A DNA stretch of 6,371 nt from CAG-488 sp963625295. Lineage in GTDB: Bacteria > Bacillota > Clostridia > Oscillospirales > Acutalibacteraceae. The stretch is taken from contig CAVFTC010000096.1 in the NCBI GenBank assembly GCA_963625295.1, positions 1 to 6,371 of the forward strand, written 5' to 3'. The position numbers and the translations under genes were made by a program. Shown piece after piece: positions 1 to 6,371 of the stretch (position 1 is the stretch's first letter; every line of letters starts with the position of its first letter). Under the pieces are notes generated by a model that was not told the origin of the DNA, did not search any database, and was given only the letters and a program-made list of their open reading frames with translations.

Positions 1-9
1 AATCTATAG

Positions 10-40
10 TGCCTCCCCTTGAAATACACAAGAGGAGGCA
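10..40 (-). terminator. 3' hairpin downstream of carB, candidate terminator
   Basis: An inverted repeat pairs bases 10-20 with 30-40 around a 9-base loop, 34 bases after the carB stop codon. Read as minus-strand RNA, all 11 positions pair, one of them as a G-U wobble. Read as plus-strand RNA the same position is a C-A mismatch. This asymmetry supports a role in the transcript that carries argF-carA-carB. No clear U-tract follows (the bases after the stem read CTATAGATT, and the window ends there), so it is either an imperfect intrinsic terminator or a 3'-end stabilising stem. The neighbouring gene beyond the window is unknown. Confidence 0.55.
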
Positions 41-74
41 TGTGGTTATGTGAGAAATGTTGTTGGTGGAGTTA

Positions 75-917
75 TCAATATTCAACGACGCCTTCGTAGA
101 CTTTTCTTGTATCGCCGTTAACGAGGATCGTTTCGTCGGTATAGGTGATGACGACATCGCCGCCGGGCATCTTGACCGTTACATCCTCGCCCTTTCGGCA
201 AAGACCCATTTCCGTTGCGATAACTACCGCAGCGGCAGCCGATGTTCCGCAGCCGAGGCTTTCGCCGTTGACCGCTCTTTCATAACAGCGGAGCTTGATG
301 GTGTTCCTGTCGATCATTCGGGCGATACCGGTGTTGATATACTCCGGAAGAATGCCTGAATTTCGGATCTTATCGCCAAGCTCATTGAGGTTGACGCTAT
401 CGACATTATCCATAAAGAGAATGCAGTGCGGATTACCGATCGTGACGCAGCTTATGTTTACCGACTCGCCGCCGATATCGACCGGCTGATCGATTATCAT
501 GTATGTGTCGGTCTTCATCGGAATGCTTGCAGGGTCAAAATCGGGCTTACCGATATCGACCTGAGCAGATCTGACCTCACCGTTGAACGAATACAGGCGA
601 ACATTCTTCACGCCGCAGTTCGTCTCGAGCGTCATTGCCGTTTTCGGCACGATTCCGTTGTCATAAAGGAACTTTGCAGCGCAGCGAATACTGTTCGCAG
701 CCATGAGCGTCTGAGTTCCGTCATCGTTATAAACAACCATTTTTGCGTCGGCAATGTCCGACTTTTCAACAAGCACAACGCCGTCGCCGCCGATTCCGTA
801 GTGACGGTCGGTGAAGTTTATCGTCAGCGATTCGGGAGAGGGAATGTTGCCGTTCATGTTGTTGAAATAGATATCGTCGTTGCCCGTCGCCTGCATCTTT
901 GTAAAGTTAAGAAGCAT
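75..917 (-). other. DapF-like C-terminal domain of the CarB fusion, first catalytic cysteine replaced
   Basis: Residues about 1071-1350 have the length and motif order of a whole diaminopimelate epimerase: NFTKMQATGND (1074-1084), RHYGIGGDG (1108-1116), N.DG (1134-1137), GNPHC (1231-1235), PEYINTG (1261-1267), YER (1282-1284) and GCGTSA (1292-1297). DapF normally interconverts LL- and meso-diaminopimelate using two cysteines as acid/base. The second is present (C1293, codon 249-251). The first, expected in M-C-G-N, is alanine (A1143, codon 699-701), and the next Gly is Ala1144. The aromatic residue usual after GND is Asp1085, and the Glu usual in DGSE is Gln1139. Most other substrate-contact positions (N1083, N1134, N1232, N1265, E1283, R1284) remain. 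No Shine-Dalgarno sequence precedes the internal ATGs at 932 or 917, so separate translation is unlikely. By family knowledge, normal racemisation should fail; ligand binding may persist. Homology is confident, function is not. Confidence 0.88.
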
Positions 918-3900
918 CCGCTTTGAGCGCATATGGTTGATATCAACAAGCTCAGTGTTGCGCTGAGTGAAGCGGCTTGCAAGAATGTCGCAGAGCGCAT
1001 TTGCCGTATCAAGCGAGGTCAGGCAGCAGATTGAAAGCTGAACCGCACGGCGATGAATTTTGATGAAGTTTTCAATCGTCGATTTCGCCGTTGAGCCTGT
1101 GTAAACGATATAATCGATCTTACCCGTTTCGAGCATCTCGATAACACGGTTGCTGTCGCCGAATTCTTCGATAATTTCGGCGTTTATGCCTGCCGACTGA
1201 ATGAGCTTGCCCGTGTTCGGCGTCGAATAAATCTTCAAGCCGACATCGGCGAACTTCTTCGCAAGCGATATGACCTCCGGCTTGTCCTTGTCATGAACGC
1301 TGATGAGCACGCCGCCGTTGTATTTCTTGTCGTGATATGTGCTCTCGTGGCCGACCTTGAAGCCTGCGGAAATAAGTCCCTTGAACAGAGCCTCGTTGAG
1401 GGTTCTGCCTATGCCGAGAACCTCGCCGGTTGACTTCATCTCGGGGCCAAGCTCGGAATTGACATCATTGAGCTTCTCGAAGGAGAAAACGGGAACCTTG
1501 ATCGCAACATACGGCGGAATCTTGTAAAGTCCCGTGCCGTAGCCAAGCTCGATGAGCTTTGTTCCGATCATGACCTTCGTCGCAAGCTCAACCATAGGAA
1601 CTCCCGTGACCTTGCTGATGTACGGAATAGTTCTCGACGCACGGGGATTGACCTCGATAACATAAAGCTCGTTGCGATAAATGAGGTACTGAATATTGAC
1701 AAGACCCTTTGTGCCGAGCGAAAGCGCGAGCTTTGTCGAAATATCAACGATTTTGTCAATCATGCTGTCAAGTATATTGTAGGGAGGATAGACCGCTATC
1801 GAGTCGCCCGAGTGAACGCCGGCACGCTCGATATGCTCCATGATGCCGGGAATAAGAACATCCTTGCCGTCGGAGATAACATCGACCTCAAGCTCCGTGC
1901 CCATCATATATTTATCGACGAGAACGGGATTTTCAATCTTCTGAGAAAGAATGATGTCCATGTAGCGTTTAACATCGGTGTCATTATATGCGATGGTCAT
2001 GTTCTGACCGCCGATAACATACGATGGACGCAGAAGGACGGGATATTCAAGCTCGTTTGCGGCTCTGATGGCGTCCTCGGTGTCCATGATGGTCTGACCC
2101 TTGGGTCTGCTGATGCCGAATTTTTCGAGCAATTCGTCAAAGCGCTCTCTGTCCTCTGCAATGTCGATACCCTCCGCCGATGTGCCGAGAATCGGAATAT
2201 TGTTTTCATCAAGGAACTTTGTGAGCTTGATCGCCGTCTGTCCGCCGAATGCGACAACAACGCCGACGGGCTTTTCAACCTTGATGATGTTCATTACATC
2301 CTCGTCGTTGAGCGGCTCAAAATAAAGTCTGTCCGCAGTGTCGAAATCGGTCGAAACCGTTTCGGGATTGTTGTTTACGATGATGACCTCATAGCCAAGC
2401 TCCTTGAGCGTCCAAACGCAGTGAACGGAGGAATAGTCAAATTCGATACCCTGACCAATACGAATGGGGCCCGAGCCGAGAACGATGATTCGCTGCTTTT
2501 CGCCTCTCTCGATCTCCCTTGACTCGCAGTCGGTGTCGTAGGTCGAGTAAAAATAGGGCGTTTCCGCCTTGAACTCTGCGCCGCAGGTGTCAACCATCTT
2601 GTAAACGGCGTCAAGCGTCTTTGCCGGGAGCTTGCCAGCTATTTTGAGGATAGTCGCATCCTTGTAGCCGTATTTTTTGCCTTTTTCGTAGTAGTCCTCG
2701 TCAAGCTTGCCGCTCTCAAGCATTTTTTCGTAGTCGGCAAGATTTTTGAGCTTACCGAGGAACCATTCGTCGATCATAGTAATCTCATGAATTTTCTCGA
2801 TGCTTACGCCCTCTTTAAGAGCCTTGAACACGGCGAAAATTCGCAGATCGTCCTGTTCGTGCAAGCGTTCGACGACATCCATATCCTCGGGGAATTTATT
2901 GTAATTAAGTGTTTCAAGTGAAATTTCTGCGCCCCTGACGGCCTTCATAACCGCCATTTCAAAGCTCGGAGCGATTGACATGACCTCGCCGGTCGCCTTC
3001 ATCTGAGTGCCGAGCTTGCGGCTTGCGCCGACGAATTTATCGAACGGCCACTTTGGGAACTTGACAACAACATAGTCAAGAGTAGGCTCAAAGCAGGCGC
3101 AGGTTTTGCCCGTGATGTCGTTTCTTATCTCGTCAAGCGTGTAGCCGAGCGCAATTTTGGTCGTAACCTTTGCAATGGGGTAGCCCGTTGCCTTTGAGGC
3201 AAGAGCCGACGAGCGGGAAACTCTCGGATTGACCTCGATAACGGAATACTCGAAGCTTTCAGGATTGAGCGCAAACTGACAGTTACAGCCGCCCTCGATG
3301 CCAAGCTCGGTGATGATATCAAGCGAAGCAGAACGCAGCATTTGATATTCCTTGTCCGAAAGCGTAACGGCAGGCGCAATAACAATGCTGTCGCCCGTGT
3401 GAACGCCGACGGGGTCGAAGTTTTCCATTGAGCAGACGGCGATAACATTGCCGACGCTGTCACGCATTACCTCAAATTCAATTTCCTTCCAGCCGCCGAT
3501 AAAGCGTTCAACAAGGATCTGATTGATGGGAGAAAGCTCCAGTCCGTTATATGCGATAATTCTTAATTCTTCCTCATTGTAAACAACTCCGCCGCCTGCG
3601 CCGCCGAGGGTGAAGGCGGGACGAATGATTACGGGATAGCCGATCTCCGCCGCAATCTCCGCCGCACGGTCAACTGTGTGCGCAATATCCGACGGAACGA
3701 CGGGCTGACCGATTTTGAGCATCGTGTCTCTGAAAAGCTGTCTGTCCTCCGCCTTGTCAATGGCTTCTGCATTTGTACCGAGCAGCTTAACGCCCATTTT
3801 TTCGAGATATCCGTTTTGAGCGAGCTGCATTGCTATTGTAAGTCCCGTCTGTCCGCCGAGTCCGGCAAGAATGGAATCGGGACGCTCTTTTTCAATGATT

Positions 3901-4127
3901 CTTTTGACGGTTTCCTGCGTCAGCGGCTCAAGATAGATCTCGTCCGCAAGAGCATTATCCGTCATGATGGTTGCGGGGTTGGAATTGACGAGAACAACAT
4001 CAAGTCCCGCATCCTTAAGAACACGGCAAGCCTGTGCGCCGGCGTAGTCAAACTCGGCAGCCTGACCGATAACGATGGGACCGGAGCCGATAACAAGTAC
4101 CTTTTTTATGTCTTTATTCAGCGGCAT
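75..4127 (-). CDS. carB: Carbamoyl-phosphate synthetase large subunit fused to a DapF-like (diaminopimelate epimerase) domain
   Basis: Residues 1 to about 1066 are a full CarB, which makes carbamoyl phosphate from bicarbonate, ammonia (channelled from CarA) and two ATP in the cytoplasm. Visible layout: carboxyphosphate ATP-grasp half (about 1-400; R129, R169, E215, H243, E298, N300, R302), oligomerisation region (about 401-545), carbamoyl-phosphate ATP-grasp half (about 546-930; GSGPIRIGQG at 551, R660, R700, E745, H772, E825, N827, R829) and an MGS-like allosteric domain (about 935-1060, with T969/T972 where E. coli CarB binds nucleotide). Both ATP sites look intact. The protein then continues, where CarB normally stops at about 1060-1075 residues, into a complete DapF-type domain (about 1072-1350). 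The start ATG at 4127 has a strong GGGAGG site 8 bases upstream, inside the end of carA. The stop is TGA at 75-77. Operon position after argF and carA suggests supply of carbamoyl phosphate for arginine. The CarB assignment is very secure; the role of the extra domain is unknown. Confidence 0.97.
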   Translation of the reverse strand: MPLNKDIKKVLVIGSGPIVIGQAAEFDYAGAQACRVLKDAGLDVVLVNSNPATIMTDNALADEIYLEPLTQETVKRIIEKERPDSILAGLGGQTGLTIAMQLAQNGYLEKMGVKLLGTNAEAIDKAEDRQLFRDTMLKIGQPVVPSDIAHTVDRAAEIAAEIGYPVIIRPAFTLGGAGGGVVYNEEELRIIAYNGLELSPINQILVERFIGGWKEIEFEVMRDSVGNVIAVCSMENFDPVGVHTGDSIVIAPAVTLSDKEYQMLRSASLDIITELGIEGGCNCQFALNPESFEYSVIEVNPRVSRSSALASKATGYPIAKVTTKIALGYTLDEIRNDITGKTCACFEPTLDYVVVKFPKWPFDKFVGASRKLGTQMKATGEVMSIAPSFEMAVMKAVRGAEISLETLNYNKFPEDMDVVERLHEQDDLRIFAVFKALKEGVSIEKIHEITMIDEWFLGKLKNLADYEKMLESGKLDEDYYEKGKKYGYKDATILKIAGKLPAKTLDAVYKMVDTCGAEFKAETPYFYSTYDTDCESREIERGEKQRIIVLGSGPIRIGQGIEFDYSSVHCVWTLKELGYEVIIVNNNPETVSTDFDTADRLYFEPLNDEDVMNIIKVEKPVGVVVAFGGQTAIKLTKFLDENNIPILGTSAEGIDIAEDRERFDELLEKFGISRPKGQTIMDTEDAIRAANELEYPVLLRPSYVIGGQNMTIAYNDTDVKRYMDIILSQKIENPVLVDKYMMGTELEVDVISDGKDVLIPGIMEHIERAGVHSGDSIAVYPPYNILDSMIDKIVDISTKLALSLGTKGLVNIQYLIYRNELYVIEVNPRASRTIPYISKVTGVPMVELATKVMIGTKLIELGYGTGLYKIPPYVAIKVPVFSFEKLNDVNSELGPEMKSTGEVLGIGRTLNEALFKGLISAGFKVGHESTYHDKKYNGGVLISVHDKDKPEVISLAKKFADVGLKIYSTPNTGKLIQSAGINAEIIEEFGDSNRVIEMLETGKIDYIVYTGSTAKSTIENFIKIHRRAVQLSICCLTSLDTANALCDILASRFTQRNTELVDINHMRSKRMLLNFTKMQATGNDDIYFNNMNGNIPSPESLTINFTDRHYGIGGDGVVLVEKSDIADAKMVVYNDDGTQTLMAANSIRCAAKFLYDNGIVPKTAMTLETNCGVKNVRLYSFNGEVRSAQVDIGKPDFDPASIPMKTDTYMIIDQPVDIGGESVNISCVTIGNPHCILFMDNVDSVNLNELGDKIRNSGILPEYINTGIARMIDRNTIKLRCYERAVNGESLGCGTSAAAAVVIATEMGLCRKGEDVTVKMPGGDVVITYTDETILVNGDTRKVYEGVVEY

Positions 4128-5199
4128 TGTTTTTTCCTCCCATCATTGAAATAAATCTGTCAAACAGGAACTTTGTGTCCTTCGGACCTGAGCATGCCTC
4201 GGGGTGGAATTGAACGGTGAAGATCAGCTTGCTTTTGTATTCCATACCCTCGCAGGTGTTGTCGTTTGCGTTGATGAAGCTCTCTCTTGCATACCGTCTG
4301 TCGAGGCTGTCCGAAACAACGGCGTAGCCGTGGTTCTGGCTTGAAATATAGGTTCTGCCCGTTTCAAGCTGCTTGACCGGTTGGTTAACGCCTCTATGGC
4401 CGTACTTGAGCTTCATAGTTTTGCCGCCCATTGCAAGAGCGGTGAGCTGGTGACCGAGACAGATTCCGAAAATCGGGAATTTGCCGGCAAGCTCCTTTAT
4501 GTTTTCAATCGGGACGATGTTTTCCTCCGGGTCGCCCGGACCGTTCGAGAGCATGATTCCGTCGGGATTCATTTTGATAATTTCCTCAGCCGAAGTGTCA
4601 TACGGGAAAACCGTAACCTCGCAGCCCCTTGCGACAAGCTCACGAACGATGTTCTTCTTTGCGCCATAGTCAAGAAGCGCAACCTTATATTTCGCTCCCT
4701 CGTCCGACACAGTATATTTTTCCTTGCAGCTTACACTCTTGACTGCGTCAACGATTCTGTAAGCCTTTATCTCGTCATAGTCGATATTGTCCGTCGAGCT
4801 GACGATTTTGGCGTTCATAACGCCCTTTTCACGGATTATTCGTGTAATTTCACGGGTATCGACGCCGTAAACACCAACTATGCCCTGTTTCTTGAGAAAT
4901 GTGTCGAGGTCATATTCCGTTCTGAAATTTGACGGAAGCTCGCACCACTCCCTGACAACATAGCCGCTGACATAGGACTTGTCGCTTTCAAAGTCCTCCT
5001 CCATTATGCCGTAGTTGCCAATAAGGGGGAAGGTCTGCATGACTATCTGTCCGTAATAGCTGGGGTCGGTGAGCGTTTCAATGTATCCACCCATGCCCGT
5101 TGTAAAGACAAGCTCGCCGAGAGCCTCGCCCTCTGCGCCGAAGCTCTTGCCTTCAAAAATATGTCCGTCTTCCAGTACAATGTAAATTTTTTTAATCAT
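4114..5199 (-). CDS. carA: Carbamoyl-phosphate synthetase small (glutaminase) subunit
   Basis: CarA hydrolyses glutamine and passes the ammonia through a tunnel to CarB. The 361-residue protein has the usual two parts. The N-terminal CarA-specific domain (about 1-165) carries the signature around TGMGGYIETLTDPSY (34-48) and the GNYG motif (61-64). The class I glutamine amidotransferase domain (about 172-355) has the nucleophile C247 in GICLGHQ and the partner residues H332 and E334 in FHPEA; NGPGDP (219-224) and the SQNHGYAV stretch (287-294) are also typical. The triad is complete, so it should be active. The length is slightly under the E. coli protein, within the family range. Its ATG overlaps the argF stop as ATGA (5196-5199). 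Only a weak GGCGG-type site lies upstream, within the argF end, so initiation probably depends on translational coupling. The 3' end overlaps carB by 14 bases, consistent with equal production of the two subunits. Confidence 0.97.
   Translation of the reverse strand: MIKKIYIVLEDGHIFEGKSFGAEGEALGELVFTTGMGGYIETLTDPSYYGQIVMQTFPLIGNYGIMEEDFESDKSYVSGYVVREWCELPSNFRTEYDLDTFLKKQGIVGVYGVDTREITRIIREKGVMNAKIVSSTDNIDYDEIKAYRIVDAVKSVSCKEKYTVSDEGAKYKVALLDYGAKKNIVRELVARGCEVTVFPYDTSAEEIIKMNPDGIMLSNGPGDPEENIVPIENIKELAGKFPIFGICLGHQLTALAMGGKTMKLKYGHRGVNQPVKQLETGRTYISSQNHGYAVVSDSLDRRYARESFINANDNTCEGMEYKSKLIFTVQFHPEACSGPKDTKFLFDRFISMMGGKNNAAE
4136..4141 (-). promoter_or_regulatory. Ribosome binding site of carB
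   Basis: The minus strand reads GGGAGG followed by an 8-base A-rich spacer and the carB ATG at 4127. The site lies inside the last codons of carA, upstream of the 14-base carA/carB overlap, so carB can be initiated by ribosomes finishing carA or independently. It fixes the carB start. Confidence 0.85.
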
Positions 5200-6179
5200 A
5201 ATGTCGCCGCCATAACTGCTTTTATAGTGTGCATTCTGTTTTCCGCTTCTCTGAAAACGATTGACCTTTCGCTTTCAAAGACCTCGTCAGTGACCTCAAG
5301 TGCGTCACAGCCGAACCTTTCGCCGATCTTCTTGCCAACCTTCGTCTTATGGTCGTGGTAAGCGGGCAGGCAGTGCATAAACACAACATCGTCCGCCGCC
5401 GCAGCCATAAGCTTTTTGTTAACCTGGTACGGCATGAGGTCGTCAATTCTTTCTTTCCAAACCTCCATCGGCTCGCCCATCGAGACCCAAACATCGGTGT
5501 AGATAACATTTGCGTCCTTGACGGCCTGCATGGGGTCTTCGCTGAATTTTATTTCACAGCCGTTTTCCTTTGCAATAGCCTTGCAGGTATCAACAAGATC
5601 ATGGTCGGGGAAATACTTCTTCGGTGCGCAGGCAGTGAAGTTGATTCCCATCTTGGCGCAGCCGACCATGAGCGAATTGCCCATATTGTACCTTGCGTCG
5701 CCCATGTAAACGAAGTTGATTCCCTTAAGATGGCCGAACTGCTCCTTTATCGTCAGGAAGTCGGCAAGAATCTGAGTCGGGTGAAATTCGTTCGTCAATC
5801 CGTTCCAAACGGGAACGCTTGCATACTTTGCAAGCTCCTCGACAAGCTCCTGACCGTAGCCACGGTACTCGATGCCGTCGAACATTCCGGAGAGGACTCT
5901 CGCCGTGTCCGCAATGCTCTCCTTTTTGCCTATCTGAGAGCCTTCGGCAAGATAGGTTGAGCCCATGCCGAGATCGTTTGCGCCAACCTCAAAGCTGCAC
6001 CGTGTTCTCGTGCTCGTCTTTTCAAAGATGAGAGCAACATTCTTACCCTCGTGCATTCTGTGCGGAATTCCGGCCTTTTTCTTCGTCTTCAAATCCGCCG
6101 CAAGGTCAAGAAGATACTCTATCTCCTCGCTCGTGAAATCAAGCAGCTTCAAAAAGTCTCTGCCTTTTAAATTAACCAT
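5196..6179 (-). CDS. argF: Ornithine carbamoyltransferase (anabolic type by context)
   Basis: This enzyme condenses carbamoyl phosphate with ornithine to form citrulline, the sixth step of arginine synthesis from glutamate, in the cytoplasm. With the start chosen here the protein is 327 residues, normal for the family. It shows the carbamoyl-phosphate loop STRTR (56-60), HPTQ (133-136), the ornithine-side motif D229..W-V-S-M-G235, the HCLP motif with C270 (269-272), and R315 near the C-terminus. These are all the expected active-site blocks, including SMG, which distinguishes ornithine from aspartate carbamoyltransferases. The ATG at 6179 is preferred over the in-frame ATGs at 6206 and 6209 because a near-perfect AGGAGG lies 9 bases upstream of it; the earlier starts would sit in the promoter-like AT-rich stretch. 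Placement just before carA and carB indicates a biosynthetic role. No arcA or arcC neighbour is visible that would suggest the catabolic arginine deiminase pathway. Confidence 0.96.
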   Translation of the reverse strand: MVNLKGRDFLKLLDFTSEEIEYLLDLAADLKTKKKAGIPHRMHEGKNVALIFEKTSTRTRCSFEVGANDLGMGSTYLAEGSQIGKKESIADTARVLSGMFDGIEYRGYGQELVEELAKYASVPVWNGLTNEFHPTQILADFLTIKEQFGHLKGINFVYMGDARYNMGNSLMVGCAKMGINFTACAPKKYFPDHDLVDTCKAIAKENGCEIKFSEDPMQAVKDANVIYTDVWVSMGEPMEVWKERIDDLMPYQVNKKLMAAAADDVVFMHCLPAYHDHKTKVGKKIGERFGCDALEVTDEVFESERSIVFREAENRMHTIKAVMAATL

Positions 6180-6188
6180 CGGTATCAC

Positions 6189-6194
6189 CCTCCT
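6189..6194 (-). promoter_or_regulatory. Ribosome binding site of argF
   Basis: The minus strand reads AGGAGG (continuing GGTGAT) with 9 bases to the ATG at 6179. This is close to a full complement of the 16S rRNA 3' end and decides the argF start in favour of the 327-residue form. Confidence 0.9.
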
Positions 6195-6197
6195 GTA

Positions 6198-6224
6198 ATT
6201 ATACATCATTTATCTGCAATTATA
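6198..6224 (-). promoter_or_regulatory. Candidate promoter region for the argF-carA-carB operon
   Basis: Two perfect TATAAT hexamers occur on the minus strand, at 6219-6224 and 6198-6203, in an AT-rich stretch directly before the argF ribosome binding site. The upstream one is the better -10 candidate, because a start about 7 bases beyond it leaves the AGGAGG intact in the leader. The nearer box would start transcription almost inside the Shine-Dalgarno sequence. Neither has a convincing TTGACA-like -35 at 16-18 bases. The nearer box is preceded by TG in extended -10 position (TGTATAAT has T-G without the usual spacer base, so only approximately). Assignment is inference from base patterns. 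Confidence 0.45.
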
Positions 6225-6235
6225 AATATCTATTT

Positions 6236-6371
6236 AAGGCAATACCGCACAATTAAGGTACACGCCTTGCTTGAATATGTTCCCATCATGTTGCACAAAA
6301 ATTCCTTGACTTGCGACAGCAAGCCTGCAAATTTTTTGTACAACCTGACGAAAAATCTTACTGCGCAATCC
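6236..6371. repeat. Hairpin-rich intergenic element, possible partial MITE or dispersed repeat
   Basis: This non-coding block upstream of the argF promoter contains two nested-looking palindromic structures. The first spans 6236-6268: AAGGC/GCCTT ends, then TACC/GGTA, around a 10-base loop. The second spans 6291-6343: outer arms TTGCACAAAAATT (6291-6303) and the region 6329-6343 ending TTGTACAA, with an inner perfect stem CTTGC/GCAAG (6310-6314 with 6319-6323) around GACA. No open reading frame of note and no U-run after either stem fits an ordinary terminator. The sharp change from AT-rich promoter sequence to structured sequence at about 6236 suggests the boundary of an inserted element. 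The other boundary is beyond the window. It might instead be the 3' end or terminator of an upstream gene. Confidence 0.4.

Noticed and set aside
57..359. Plus-strand reading frame of 100 codons opposite the DapF-like region, preceded by a GAGGAGG-like sequence at 32-38.
   Set aside because: It lies wholly opposite a conserved domain coding on the other strand; the SD-like bases belong to the 3' hairpin arm, and the translation shows no recognisable motifs.
915..932. Separate dapF gene starting at the internal ATG at 932 or 917.
   Set aside because: There is no stop codon between the parts and no Shine-Dalgarno sequence ahead of either ATG, whereas the other gene starts without coupling have strong ones; a fused product is simpler.
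1812..2522. Long plus-strand frame (236 codons) antisense to carB.
   Set aside because: Antisense shadow of a highly conserved CarB region; no ribosome binding site and no protein-like motif pattern.
6177..6194. The argF leader end reads AGGGTGATACCG, resembling the T-box antiterminator motif AGGGTGG.ACCGCG.
   Set aside because: The match is imperfect, no Stem I specifier structure or terminator follows, and the bases are fully explained as a Shine-Dalgarno sequence before the ATG.
6180..6209. Longer argF start at 6209 giving 337 residues.
   Set aside because: The added residues are encoded by the promoter-like and ribosome-binding-site bases and do not resemble the family N-terminus; no ribosome binding site precedes that ATG.
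6205..6235. Possible ArgR/AhrC operator (ARG box) in the AT-rich stretch before argF.
   Set aside because: Only scattered matches to the TGAAT...ATTCA pattern; no symmetrical 18-base box could be made out, and AT-rich sequence gives such partial hits by chance.

Overview
The window looks like chromosomal DNA of a Gram-positive Firmicute, most likely a gut-type clostridium (Ruminococcaceae/Oscillospiraceae-like). The basis is strong AGGAGG-type ribosome binding sites, a tightly packed argF-carA-carB order, clostridial-looking protein sequences and moderate base composition. This assignment is inference from style; no taxonomic marker is present.

All real genes lie on the minus strand and read from right to left. 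From upstream to downstream they are: a non-coding, hairpin-rich stretch (about 6236-6371, cut by the window edge) that looks like part of a dispersed repeat; a short AT-rich promoter/leader region (about 6180-6235); argF (ornithine carbamoyltransferase, 5196-6179); carA (glutaminase subunit of carbamoyl-phosphate synthetase, 4114-5199); a 1350-residue carB gene (75-4127); and a 3' hairpin (10-40). argF and carA share an ATGA stop/start overlap, and carA and carB overlap by 14 bases, so the three genes are almost certainly one translationally coupled operon. CarA frees ammonia from glutamine, CarB builds carbamoyl phosphate with two ATP, and ArgF transfers it to ornithine to give citrulline. 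Linkage to argF suggests a synthetase serving arginine synthesis, though the same product could feed pyrimidines.

The unusual part is the carB product. A complete, apparently active CarB of about 1066 residues runs without a stop into a complete diaminopimelate-epimerase (DapF)-type domain of about 280 residues. That domain keeps the DapF fold motifs and the second catalytic cysteine, but the first catalytic cysteine is alanine (MAANSIRC in place of the usual MCGN.IRC). It is therefore a fusion of a pyrimidine/arginine-pathway enzyme to what looks like a catalytically disabled, or re-purposed, lysine/peptidoglycan-pathway epimerase. This is the most noteworthy signal in the window. No mobile-element genes, CRISPR arrays, tRNAs or rRNAs were seen.
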